A stretch of DNA of 11,903 bases from the NCBI GenBank assembly GCA_964564845.1, contig CAZMCN010000064.1, positions 1 through 11,903 of the forward strand. Direction: 5' to 3'. The translations under genes and the position numbers were made by a program. Below, piece after piece: positions 1 through 6,487 of the stretch. This stretch comes from CAYXPG01 sp964564845. Its GTDB lineage: Bacteria > Planctomycetota > Phycisphaerae > Sedimentisphaerales > Anaerobacaceae. The notes beneath the pieces are model-generated. The model did no database searches. It was not told where the DNA came from and worked only from the letters and a program-made list of their open reading frames with translations. Positions within the stretch are counted from its first letter, which is position 1; each line of letters opens with the position of its first letter.

Positions 1-55
1 TTTTCAACGTATTAAGGTTCAATTGGCTTTGCCCTAAAAATGCAAAAGTTTAGTA

Positions 56-523
56 CTAAGACTCGCCGCCCCAAAGCCAAATTGTATCAGAGAATTCGTA
101 TTCGACGATTTCATCAGGACTGAAAAACAGGCTGATTTCTTTTTCGGCAGATTGGGGGCTGTCGGAGCCGTGAATGAGATTGTAGCCCCTCGAACAGCTA
201 AAGTCGCCTCTGATAGTGCCCGGCTCGGCCTCAAAGCCGAAGGTAGCCCCCATTATTTTTCGCGACATATTGATAATACCTTCTGCCTCCCAGACCATTA
301 CCAGGGAGGGAGAAGAAGATAGATACTTCACGGTACCCTCAAAAAAGGGTTTGTCCTGATGAACCACATAGTGTCGGCGTGCCAAATCTTCGGAGATTTG
401 CATAAATTTTGCGGCAACGAGCTTGAAACCCTTCCTCTCAAATCGGGCGATTATTTCACCAGCCAGGTGTCTTTGTATGGCATCCGGCTTGATGATTATT
501 AAAGTACGTTCTCTTTTGCTCAT
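56..523 (-). CDS. ndk: Nucleoside diphosphate kinase
   Basis: Transfers the gamma-phosphate of ATP to (d)NDPs through a phosphohistidine intermediate in the cytoplasm, balancing nucleotide pools. The 155-residue product covers the whole single-domain NDK fold. Visible family landmarks are the N-terminal TLIIIKPDAI strand with K12, the MVWE segment near 76-79, the PGTIRGDF segment with R105, and the active-site NLIHGSDS segment with the catalytic histidine at H118. The family is usually 135-155 residues, so it is full length. The C-terminus ends in a short tryptophan-containing tail. The start is ATG at 523; no clear Shine-Dalgarno sequence precedes it. The upstream gene on the same strand ends 65 bases away, so co-transcription with the OmpA-like lipoprotein gene is possible. 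The stop codon is TAG at 56-58. Confidence 0.97.
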   Translation of the reverse strand: MSKRERTLIIIKPDAIQRHLAGEIIARFERKGFKLVAAKFMQISEDLARRHYVVHQDKPFFEGTVKYLSSSPSLVMVWEAEGIINMSRKIMGATFGFEAEPGTIRGDFSCSRGYNLIHGSDSPQSAEKEISLFFSPDEIVEYEFSDTIWLWGGES

Positions 524-588
524 CTGGGGGAGTTCGTCTCTCTTGTCTGATTAAATTGTAAATCTTAAAGAAGTCCGGCTAATCTCTA

Positions 589-1374
589 TCAAACTCCCTC
601 CGGTACAATGTAAATCTCTACACGTCTGTTTTGTGGATTTCCTTTTTTACCGGGCTTGTTTGGGGCGATTGGGCGAAACTCTCCAAAACCTCTCACGCTC
701 ATCCGCTTCGATGCAATGTTGTTATCTGCCATCACCCGCATCACGGCTATTGCTCTGTGGGCGGAGAGGTGCCAGTTGGTCGGGTGTTTGGCACGGGTTG
801 CCGGTTTGCCTATGGGTATATCATCCGTATGGCCGGCAATTATAACGTCAAACTTTTCACCTTCCTTGGAATTCATAATTGTGCAAAGCGATTTAACAGC
901 TTCAATGGCCGCCGGCGCCACCGTATCGCTGCCAGGTTGAAAGAGTAAATCACTTTTGAATTTCACAATGCCTTTGCTCGAATCATAAGCAACCATTTCC
1001 TCATCTTTAGCAAAATCCTCCAGCATAGTACTAAGTTCGACCGGCAAAGCCGCTCCTCCAAAGAGCAGTTGCTGTCGCATCAAAGCAATCAAAGCCTTCT
1101 TGTCCTCGATGTTCTTCTCGAGCGCAGCAATTTTCTTGTTCAGGGCATCGGTTTCGATGCCGGCGCCGGCCTCGGCGGTCTCAAGTTTTCTTTTTAACTG
1201 GTCGAGCTTCAGGTTAGCAGCGGCAACCTGGCTCTCAAGGTCGGCGATGCGCTTGCGCTGTGTATTATTTTGAATCCTGAGGTCTTTATACTCCTGCTCT
1301 GAAACACAACCATTCACCAGTATTAACGCACAGACAAATACGATTAACGCCCCCGAAAATTTTAGAATACGCAT
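589..1374 (-). CDS. OmpA/Pal-family lipoprotein with coiled coil
   Basis: Predicted peptidoglycan-binding envelope lipoprotein of 261 residues. Residues 1-22 form a lipoprotein signal peptide, with a lipobox VNG-C placing the acylated cysteine at C23. Residues about 28-105 are rich in heptad-spaced Leu/Ile and Lys/Glu and should form a coiled coil. Residues about 130-258 are an OmpA C-terminal domain: the GHTDD motif, the NWHLSAHRA helix and the NRRVEIYI end are all recognisable, as in MotB, Pal and OmpA. Start choice: an in-frame ATG lies at 1431, but the ATG at 1374 is preceded by a strong AAGGAAGG ribosome binding site and starts exactly at the signal peptide, so 1374 is preferred. A candidate promoter lies at 1502-1530. 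The exact partner (Tol-Pal, flagellar stator or other) cannot be told from the sequence; no tol or mot genes are adjacent. Confidence 0.92.
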   Translation of the reverse strand: MRILKFSGALIVFVCALILVNGCVSEQEYKDLRIQNNTQRKRIADLESQVAAANLKLDQLKRKLETAEAGAGIETDALNKKIAALEKNIEDKKALIALMRQQLLFGGAALPVELSTMLEDFAKDEEMVAYDSSKGIVKFKSDLLFQPGSDTVAPAAIEAVKSLCTIMNSKEGEKFDVIIAGHTDDIPIGKPATRAKHPTNWHLSAHRAIAVMRVMADNNIASKRMSVRGFGEFRPIAPNKPGKKGNPQNRRVEIYIVPEGV

Positions 1375-1420
1375 GGTTCCTTCCTTTCCAAAAAACTTAA
1401 GACAGATAAAAGATTTCTCC

Positions 1421-1441
1421 GGCTGTCCCATAAAAACAGCC
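1421..1441 (-). other. Small hairpin in the lipoprotein 5' leader
   Basis: GGCTGT at 1421-1426 and ACAGCC at 1436-1441 form a 6-bp inverted repeat with a 9-base loop in the predicted leader of the OmpA-like lipoprotein gene, about 50 bases before its start. It has no poly-U tail, so a terminator role is unlikely. Its function is unknown and it may be fortuitous. Confidence 0.3.
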
Positions 1442-1501
1442 GATTCATATCTTCAGGTTGCTGACACCAGCCAATGTCGCTATTGTCCACCATCGTGAGC
1501 A

Positions 1502-1530
1502 AATAAAACCGATTTTGATTTATCCGTCAA
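1502..1530 (-). promoter_or_regulatory. Candidate sigma70 promoter for the OmpA-like lipoprotein gene
   Basis: Read on the minus strand, TTGACG (1530-1525) is separated by 17 bases from TTTATT (1507-1502). The -35 element matches 5/6 and the -10 element 4/6 of the consensus. It would start transcription near 1495 and give a leader of about 120 bases to the ATG at 1374. It lies in AT-rich non-coding sequence, which fits but also raises the chance of a random match. Confidence 0.45.
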
Positions 1531-1780
1531 GAATAATTTTCAAAATAAATACAGAGTGCTGATTTGGGTCATTGCAGGTAAAATTTGAGGTTTATGAGGT
1601 GTTTGCAGATGGAGAAGACCAATGTGGTCTTATCTGGGTAAAAGCACAGCTAATTGAGGAACAGACATTAGTACCCAATCAGTCAAAGCCGAATTACCTT
1701 ATAGAAAGTCAGCGAGCGACTTCAACAAACCGAAAGTTAATTTTTACTCGATATCGCTGCTGCACAAACGACTGCGGAGC
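1531..1780. other. Non-coding gap with a short perfect hairpin
   Basis: This is the remainder of a 406-base stretch (1375-1780) without a convincing gene. An open frame on the plus strand from 1572 runs into the antisense of the lysine-rich tail of the next gene and has no family features, so it is not called. At 1615-1631 AAGACCA and TGGTCTT form a perfect 7-bp stem with a 3-base loop. It lies downstream of the stop of the helix-turn-helix membrane protein gene and might mark its 3' end, but no U-tract follows on either strand. Confidence 0.4.
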
Positions 1781-2905
1781 TTATTTGCCTTTAGCTTTTT
1801 TCTTTTTGGCTTTTTCTTTTTTAGCTTTTGGCTTTTTGACTTTCTTCTCCTTAGCCGCTTTGGGGCCGGCAGATTTGCCGGCAAGGGCAAAAGGTACGCC
1901 GATTATCAAAAACGAAGCTACGACGGCAGCAATCATAACATACCAGATTATGCCCTGGATTTGCTCGAGAATGACAGGCTTTGCACTGCTGAAACCCGCC
2001 ACGACCACAATTGCAGTGTAGATAACAGCCAACAGGGGCAAAATGAGCATAATCCCAAACGCATTGCTCACAGTATCCGGCGTCGCCTCAACATACTGGG
2101 CGGCAACGGGTCGAACATCTATGCCGACCTCTGAGGTGCCAAGCCCTTCCTCTGCAAGCATCTCTTCATGCCCGACAGTCACTGCTGAACCGGGTTCCGG
2201 TATCTTCTGCTCTTGCTCGCTCTCGGGTGTGTAAATTTCATCAAGAATACCGCCCAACGAAGTATCATCAGCCTGCAAAGAAAGGTCCAACAATCCTGAG
2301 CCGCTGCCGAAACTGTCCAGATTTACATCCTCTTCAATATCTTCCAAAGATATTTCGTCCGACGGAGTCGAGACCTCTCCTGCAGATGAAGTTAAAGAGC
2401 CTTGGTCCAGTGAATCCAAAGCACCTTCATCCGATACGACCCTGGTCTCTCCCATCGTATCATCGGTGAGCTTGTATTCGCTGTCTGTCTCTCCGAGAAC
2501 GTTGATACCTTCGGTGGTTAAAGCGGTATCGGCGCCGGTCAAATCAGTTCCACCAGCCATCTCTTCAGTTGACTCTACTTCCGGCTCGAGCAACGGTTCG
2601 GCCTTTGGTTCTGACTTCAATTCCGGCTCCGGGGCCGATTCAGGCTCAGGCTCCGGTCCCAACAAAACCTCGTCCTTTTCTGTCTGCTGCTCTGAAGGAG
2701 CGGATTCTGAAGGTTCTGCAGATTCTTTGGGTGCCGTAATGCTCGTGTCGGCCATTAAAGCCTCAACTTCATCAACCTTAAAGAGTAAATTCGGACCGTC
2801 ACGAAACTCACGCAATCTGCCTTCCCTGACTATTTCTTTTATCTCTTCCTCAGTTTTATTGAGCTTTCCGGCGGCCTCCTGTAATGAATAAAACATACCA
2901 GCCAT
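1781..2905 (-). CDS. Membrane-anchored MerR-type helix-turn-helix protein
   Basis: Unassigned 374-residue protein with a clear architecture. Residues 4-51 resemble a MerR/excisionase-type winged helix-turn-helix (SLQEAAGKLNKTEEEI, then a GRLREFRDG wing and FKVDEVEAL). Residues about 55-118 are Pro/Glu-rich with repeated EPEPES/EPE units. Residues about 119-280 are acidic, Ser/Gly/Asp-rich and probably disordered, with a short hydrophobic cluster near 205-225 (LLDLSLQADDTSLGGILDEIY). Two membrane helices follow at about 282-304 and 316-342, then a tail of about 25 residues that is nearly all Lys/Ala (349-374). The acidic linker and basic tail imply a cytoplasmic N-terminus and C-terminus. The start at ATG 2905 has GGGAG upstream; ATG 2896 is an alternative that removes three residues. 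The DNA-binding role is inferred from the fold only, and the domain could instead serve protein contacts. The gene lies 96 bases after the small membrane protein gene and may be co-transcribed with it. Confidence 0.8.
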   Translation of the reverse strand: MAGMFYSLQEAAGKLNKTEEEIKEIVREGRLREFRDGPNLLFKVDEVEALMADTSITAPKESAEPSESAPSEQQTEKDEVLLGPEPEPESAPEPELKSEPKAEPLLEPEVESTEEMAGGTDLTGADTALTTEGINVLGETDSEYKLTDDTMGETRVVSDEGALDSLDQGSLTSSAGEVSTPSDEISLEDIEEDVNLDSFGSGSGLLDLSLQADDTSLGGILDEIYTPESEQEQKIPEPGSAVTVGHEEMLAEEGLGTSEVGIDVRPVAAQYVEATPDTVSNAFGIMLILPLLAVIYTAIVVVAGFSSAKPVILEQIQGIIWYVMIAAVVASFLIIGVPFALAGKSAGPKAAKEKKVKKPKAKKEKAKKKKAKGK

Positions 2906-3001
2906 AATTATCTATTCTCCCAAAAAACCAGTTTAATTGTTTTTTTCGGCATTTTGCTTCTTCTGCAAAAGACTATGAAACTTTACCTTTTTATTCTTAC
3001 C

Positions 3002-3424
3002 TCAATTACCGCTGTTAGGTTCGATTATTTGCAAATAATTAAAGCCCGAATCCTTCCCTTTACCCAAATTCTGTAAAAGTATCCTTACCTGTTCCGGCGT
3101 AGGCTCGTCCGTGTTGTACTGCTGCAGCATTCTATCGTACCGCCAGCTTCTGGCGGCCAACAACTTCAATCGACTGTGAGGCGGCGCCTTGCTGCTTAAC
3201 TCATAAACCCACAGCGTCTGACCGACCGTATCGACCATTGCCAGGGCGGAGCTTTCTCGTCCGATTTGAATCGGAATCACTAAAATGCCGTTCTGCTCAC
3301 CGGCTTTTAACTGAGCCAGCGCCTTGGACGGCAGGTTCAACCTGCCGGCTGCAAAAAACAGAAACAGCACGCACAAAACAATAAACGCCGGCAACAGCCA
3401 TTGTCTTTTCGTTCCGAAACTCAT
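3002..3424 (-). CDS. Small single-pass membrane protein, unknown function
   Basis: I do not recognise this 140-residue protein with certainty. Residues 1-8 are basic, residues about 9-27 form one strong membrane helix, and the rest should be extracytoplasmic. The soluble part contains a beta-rich stretch at about 46-75 (ILVIPIQIG, ALAMVDT, TLWVYEL) resembling a single propeller-like blade, then a basic segment (LKLLAARSWRYDRML) and a helical end (TPEQVRILLQNL). There is no lipobox cysteine. The start is ATG at 3424 without a visible Shine-Dalgarno sequence; a well-formed promoter lies about 50 bases upstream (3472-3500). It precedes the helix-turn-helix membrane protein gene on the same strand, so a two-gene operon is likely. 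Both products are membrane proteins, which hints at joint function, but this is inference. Confidence 0.7.
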   Translation of the reverse strand: MSFGTKRQWLLPAFIVLCVLFLFFAAGRLNLPSKALAQLKAGEQNGILVIPIQIGRESSALAMVDTVGQTLWVYELSSKAPPHSRLKLLAARSWRYDRMLQQYNTDEPTPEQVRILLQNLGKGKDSGFNYLQIIEPNSGN

Positions 3425-3471
3425 AGTTTTTTAAGATGTAATTTTCCTATCGGTTACAAACCCTGAATAGA

Positions 3472-3500
3472 ATTATATCTTAACTAATGCAAAAATGCAA
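3472..3500 (-). promoter_or_regulatory. Promoter for the small membrane protein operon
   Basis: On the minus strand TTGCAT (3500-3495) is followed after exactly 17 bases by a perfect TATAAT (3477-3472). Transcription would begin near 3465, giving a leader of about 40 bases to the ATG at 3424. The -10 is consensus and the -35 keeps TTG. Confidence 0.6.
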
Positions 3501-3580
3501 ACTATTTTTTAATGAAAATTGGCGTAAGTTGAAGGCCGGAAAGCAATTTCGAAACACATCCGGGCTGAAACACGATTTTG

Positions 3581-3609
3581 TTGCAATGCAGGGCTGTTCT
3601 CGGTAGAAT
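3581..3609 (+). promoter_or_regulatory. Promoter for tRNA-Pro
   Basis: TTGCAA (3581-3586), a 17-base spacer and TAGAAT (3604-3609) form a good sigma70-type promoter. Predicted initiation near 3616 would leave a short 5' leader of about 25 bases before the mature tRNA at 3642. Confidence 0.65.
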
Positions 3610-3641
3610 ACATCAGCCGATATATGGATTATTCGGTGTTT

Positions 3642-3716
3642 CGGGGTGTAGCTCAGTTTGGCCAGAGCGCCTGCTTTGGGAGCAGGAAGTCGTAGGTTCA
3701 AATCCTATCACCCCGA
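3642..3716 (+). tRNA. tRNA-Pro (anticodon UGG)
   Basis: Complete cloverleaf of 75 bases. The acceptor stem CGGGGTG (3642-3648) pairs fully with CACCCCG (3709-3715). The D stem is GCTC/GAGC, with GG in the loop. The anticodon stem CCTGC/GCAGG closes a 7-base loop with anticodon TGG at 3677-3679. The T stem GTAGG/CCTAT has one G-U pair and the loop is TTCAAAT. The discriminator base is A3716. C1 and A73 are usual for bacterial proline tRNAs. The 3' CCA is not encoded, so it must be added after transcription. Confidence 0.97.
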
Positions 3717-3741
3717 TTTTGAGCGATGAAATCGCTCAAAA
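3717..3741. terminator. Perfect hairpin directly after the tRNA, possible terminator
   Basis: TTTTGAGCGAT (3717-3727) and ATCGCTCAAAA (3731-3741) are perfect reverse complements, separated by GAA. The 11-bp stem starts at the base after the tRNA discriminator. The U run lies on the 5' side and no U run follows the stem, so it is not a canonical intrinsic terminator; it may act as a weak terminator or a 3'-processing barrier. Confidence 0.4.
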
Positions 3742-4051
3742 TAGAGCAGTAGAGAGTTGATAGTAGAAAGTAGAGCAAAACACCGGCTGACGCCGCGGGC
3801 AGATAATCAGGCAAATCTCACAAAAGAATTCTCTCTGCTGCGGCCTCCTGTTCACCTGCCCAACTGCTCACAGCCAATGTCTGTTCAATTTGCTCGATTT
3901 TCGCCTTTTATATAGCTGTATAATCTAACAGCAAACAGCTTAAAGACAGCCTTGAAAATCGAGCAGATTGCTGGGAGTAATTGAACCCTTCAACGTTCTT
4001 GTTTTTCGACCCCGGAGCGGTCGAATATCAAAAGAAAGGTGTGGTTGTTCT
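3742..4051. other. Non-coding region between tRNA-Pro and the ribonuclease gene
   Basis: No plausible gene is present. From 3741 to 3776 there is an imperfect direct repeat of AGTAGAG-like units (ATAGAGC, AGTAGAG, AGTAGAA, AGTAGAGC). An 85-bp palindromic element lies at 3886-3970. A further hairpin, TTCGACC (4005-4011) with GGTCGAA (4019-4025) and a 7-base loop, sits upstream of the ribonuclease promoter. These could be regulatory DNA, a small RNA or remnants of a small mobile element; the sequence alone does not decide. Confidence 0.5.
3886..3970. repeat. 85-bp palindromic element with 17-base inverted repeats
   Basis: The arms at 3886-3902 and 3954-3970 are complementary over 17 positions with a single T-G pair. 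The 51-base interior holds a nested inverted repeat, AGCTGT (3914-3919) with ACAGCT (3935-3940), three spaced copies of ACAGC (3928, 3936 on the shifted unit, 3946), and a perfect TATAAT at 3919-3924 without a convincing -35. No target-site duplication is evident next to the arms. Confidence 0.6.
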
Positions 4052-4080
4052 TTGACAGTGAGGGTATTTGACGTTAGGAT
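4052..4080 (+). promoter_or_regulatory. Promoter for the beta-CASP ribonuclease gene
   Basis: A perfect TTGACA (4052-4057), a 17-base spacer and TAGGAT (4075-4080, 4/6 match) are placed so that initiation near 4087 gives a leader of about 35 bases to the ATG at 4121. Confidence 0.6.
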
Positions 4081-4120
4081 GGGTAATCCCTAGTTGTTAT
4101 CTGAGCCAGAGAGGCTAAGT

Positions 4121-5527
4121 ATGGAAATAAAATTGAAGTTTCTCGGTGCAGTCCAGAACGTTACCGGCTCCCGGCACATGCTCGAGGCCAACGGTACAAG
4201 GCTGCTTATAGACTGCGGACTCTATCAGGAACGGCATCTGAGAGAAAGAAACTGGGACCCCTTTGTTATTGAGCCGGAAACTATCGATGCGGTTCTTCTG
4301 ACCCACGCACATCTTGACCACTGCGGTCTGCTGCCGAAACTTGTCAAAGAAGGATTCAAAGGCAAAATATACTGCACGACAGCGACGGCGGAGATTGCAC
4401 AGATTATACTGCTGGATTCTGCACATATTCAGGAAGAAGACGCAGAATACAAGCGCAAACGGCACCGAAAAGAAGGCAGAAAAGGCAAATACCATGAGAT
4501 TCCGCTTTATACAACCACTGACGCAGAAGCGTGTTTACCGCTGTTTTCGCCGGTCAACTACAGAGAAGCTGTACCCCTTGGTGATGGTGTTGAGGCGACA
4601 TTTTACGATGCCGGTCACGTCCTCGGCTCATCGGTTATAAGAGCAAAGGTACGCCAGGACGCCGATGAGCGAATTATTATATTCTCCGGCGATGTGGGCA
4701 GGCCGGACAGACCTATTGTCTGCGACCCGACCGTCTTTGATGAAGCCGATTACGTCCTTATCGAGTCCACCTACGGCGACAGGGTTCATCAGAGGTGTGA
4801 AGATGTAAAAAAGTCGATTGCGCAGGTCATAAACTTGACGAAGCAGGCCGGCGGTAAAATTATCGTGCCGAGCTTCGCTCTCGAACGGGCGCAGGTGATT
4901 TTATATTATCTCAACGAACTGCTGCTGGCCGGCACGATACCGAAATTGAAGGTCTTCTTAGACAGCCCGATGGCTAATAAAATAACAAAGGTCCTTCAAA
5001 AACATCCTGAGATGTATGACCAACAGATGACAGAGCTTATGATTAACCATGAGTCGCCGTTCGGGTTTCCAGAGCTGAAAATGGTTCAGACGACCGCCGA
5101 ATCAAAATCGCTTAACGATATGACGGGGACATTTCTGGTTATAGCCGGCTCCGGTATGTGCACGGGCGGCAGAATTAAACACCATCTTGTCAATTATATT
5201 TCCGACCCAAAGAATACGATAATGTTTGTGGGCTATCAAGCGGTCGGGACACTCGGCAGAACAATCGTTGAAGGCCATAAAGAGGTTAGAATACTCGGCG
5301 AGAAACGTTCGATAAAAGCGAAAATAGTGCAGGTACACGGTTTTTCAGCTCATGCGGACCGGGATGAGCTTTTCGACTGGTTAACCAACCTGAAAAAAGC
5401 CCCTAAAGAAGTGTTTGTAGTGCACGGCGAAGCTGAAAGTGCAAAGGCCTTCGGCGATTACGTCAGGGAAAAGACCGGCTGGAAAGTAACCGTTCCAGCA
5501 TATCAGGACGAGATAGTTCTGGATTAG
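4121..5527 (+). CDS. MBL-fold / beta-CASP ribonuclease
   Basis: Zinc-dependent cytoplasmic RNA-processing nuclease of the CPSF73/TTHA0252 type, 468 residues, full length for the family. The metallo-beta-lactamase core shows D31, the metal-binding H62-x-H64-x-D66-H67 (HAHLDH), H166 in the AGHVLG strand and D191 in FSGD. The beta-CASP insert carries motif A around E215 (ESTYGD), motif B H411 in SAHAD and motif C H435 in VVHGE. The GSGMCTGG segment is at 343-350, and the C-terminal RMMBL region contains VHGFSAHAD. No KH domain is present, unlike many archaeal homologues. An upstream in-frame TTG at 4094 exists, but ATG 4121 has AGAGAGG six to seven bases before it and begins exactly at the first beta strand (MEIKLKFLGA). 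It seems monocistronic: it is followed by a convergent gene. The physiological RNA substrate is unknown. Confidence 0.93.
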   Translation: MEIKLKFLGAVQNVTGSRHMLEANGTRLLIDCGLYQERHLRERNWDPFVIEPETIDAVLLTHAHLDHCGLLPKLVKEGFKGKIYCTTATAEIAQIILLDSAHIQEEDAEYKRKRHRKEGRKGKYHEIPLYTTTDAEACLPLFSPVNYREAVPLGDGVEATFYDAGHVLGSSVIRAKVRQDADERIIIFSGDVGRPDRPIVCDPTVFDEADYVLIESTYGDRVHQRCEDVKKSIAQVINLTKQAGGKIIVPSFALERAQVILYYLNELLLAGTIPKLKVFLDSPMANKITKVLQKHPEMYDQQMTELMINHESPFGFPELKMVQTTAESKSLNDMTGTFLVIAGSGMCTGGRIKHHLVNYISDPKNTIMFVGYQAVGTLGRTIVEGHKEVRILGEKRSIKAKIVQVHGFSAHADRDELFDWLTNLKKAPKEVFVVHGEAESAKAFGDYVREKTGWKVTVPAYQDEIVLD

Positions 5528-5669
5528 TCGATGCAGGCGACCACGTGGAGTTTTGCAACATCCGCATCAGGGAACTAAAGTAAAAAGTGAAGAGACAAAT
5601 AAAAATTCAAAAACTAATCTGCAACCAAGAAATCAGCTTTGTTGCCAAGCTCTAAGTAGCGTTGTGGTG

Positions 5670-6428
5670 CTATGATTTTTCCCTGCGGCTTGCAATATAA
5701 CTCAAGAGAATACCCAGCTCGAACAGCAGGTACAGCGGCACCCCAAGCGTTATCTGAGAGATTACATCAGGCGGAGTAACCATAGCTGCAATCACAAAGA
5801 CAGCGAGTAAGACATATTTTCTCGACCTTGTCAGGGTGTTTAGGGATACTAATCCGGTTCTGTTGAGAAAGAAAATTGCTGTCGGCGTCTGAAATGCCAG
5901 GCCGAACACCAGCATAAGATGAGTTACAAAAGACATATAGTTTTGAAAAGTAAATTGTGAATTTACTCTCAGCATTTTCTCATTGAACTTTACCAGGAAG
6001 TTCAGAGTAAGAGGAGCTACGACAAAAAGAAAAAAAAGCGCCCCGCAGATAAATAGAACCGCTGAAAAAGGGGCGGCGAGATAAACATATCGTTTTTCGT
6101 TCGGATAAAGCCCGGTAACGACGAACATCCAGATATGGTAAAAAACCCACGGGGATGAAATTATAAGTCCTGTAATTAAAGCTATTTTTATGAAACTGAT
6201 AAATCCATCTGCTGGCGAGAGTGTCTGGAGGCGGGCTTCCTGTCCCATCACACTGATGTACGGTTTTTCTATTAATGTTATTATTTTCGGGCCGAAACAA
6301 AAACCGATGACAGCACAAATAACCAATCCCGTCAGAGCGTAGATTAACCGCATTCGCAGTTCTTCGAGGTGGTCGCCCAAGCTCATAGTGGAATTTGAGA
6401 GGTCATTTTTCTCGTCGGTATCGCCCAT
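5670..6428 (-). CDS. tatC: Sec-independent protein translocase subunit TatC
   Basis: Multispanning receptor of the twin-arginine translocation system, which binds Tat signal peptides and, with TatA, exports folded and often cofactor-loaded proteins across the inner membrane. The 252-residue protein has the usual size. It shows the cytoplasmic N-terminal HLEELRMRL signature (20-28), six hydrophobic helices, the SPWVFYHIW segment followed by YPNEKR with the conserved E111, and the PPDVISQ loop (219-225). The ATG at 6428 is used rather than the TTG at 6437; neither has a clear Shine-Dalgarno sequence. It follows tatA by 56 bases, a gap that holds an intercistronic hairpin. No tatB is present here, as in minimal TatAC systems. 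No strong intrinsic terminator is seen in the 142-base gap to the convergent ribonuclease gene. Confidence 0.96.
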   Translation of the reverse strand: MGDTDEKNDLSNSTMSLGDHLEELRMRLIYALTGLVICAVIGFCFGPKIITLIEKPYISVMGQEARLQTLSPADGFISFIKIALITGLIISSPWVFYHIWMFVVTGLYPNEKRYVYLAAPFSAVLFICGALFFLFVVAPLTLNFLVKFNEKMLRVNSQFTFQNYMSFVTHLMLVFGLAFQTPTAIFFLNRTGLVSLNTLTRSRKYVLLAVFVIAAMVTPPDVISQITLGVPLYLLFELGILLSYIASRREKS

Positions 6429-6436
6429 CTGAATCA

Positions 6437-6487
6437 ATTGATTATTGATTATTGATTATAGTGGGAATTATCCCTTATCAATAATCA
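6437..6487 (-). repeat. Heptamer tandem repeat and hairpin between tatA and tatC
   Basis: ATTGATT is repeated three times in perfect tandem at 6437-6457. TGATTATTGAT (6446-6456) and ATCAATAATCA (6477-6487) are perfect 11-bp inverted repeats. The inner GGGA/TCCC pair (6463-6466, 6471-6474) extends the structure. The tatA stop codon is inside one arm. In the tatAC transcript this folds just after tatA and ends shortly before the tatC start. Confidence 0.65.

Noticed and set aside
50..59. Palindrome TTAGTACTAA at the ndk stop as a terminator
   Set aside because: With a realistic loop only three base pairs remain; T-rich sequence follows but the stem is too weak.
1572..2021. 149-codon open frame on the plus strand
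   Set aside because: Most of it is antisense to the Lys/Ala-rich tail and membrane helices of the minus-strand gene, giving artificial Phe/Leu repeats. It has no ribosome binding site or family features.
2466..2891. Ser/Gly-rich open frame on the plus strand
   Set aside because: Antisense to the Pro/Glu/Asp-rich linker of the helix-turn-helix membrane protein; the low complexity is a mirror of the true coding strand.
4046..4057. boxA-like TGTTCTTTGACA after a hairpin, as in rRNA leaders
   Set aside because: The end of the match is the -35 hexamer of a well-spaced promoter, and no rRNA gene follows. The resemblance is better explained by the promoter.
4094..4120. Upstream TTG start for the ribonuclease
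   Set aside because: The ATG at 4121 has a proper ribosome binding site and starts at the conserved first strand; the nine extra residues match nothing in the family, and the TTG lies only about seven bases after the predicted transcription start.
5635..5651. AGCTT/AAGCT hairpin between the convergent ribonuclease and tatC genes as a bidirectional terminator
   Set aside because: The stem is five base pairs without a U-tract on either strand.
6437..6457. ATTGATT repeats as a CRISPR-like or iteron array
   Set aside because: The unit is 7 bases with only three copies and no spacers, and there are no cas or replication genes nearby. Slippage repeat or hairpin arm is more likely.
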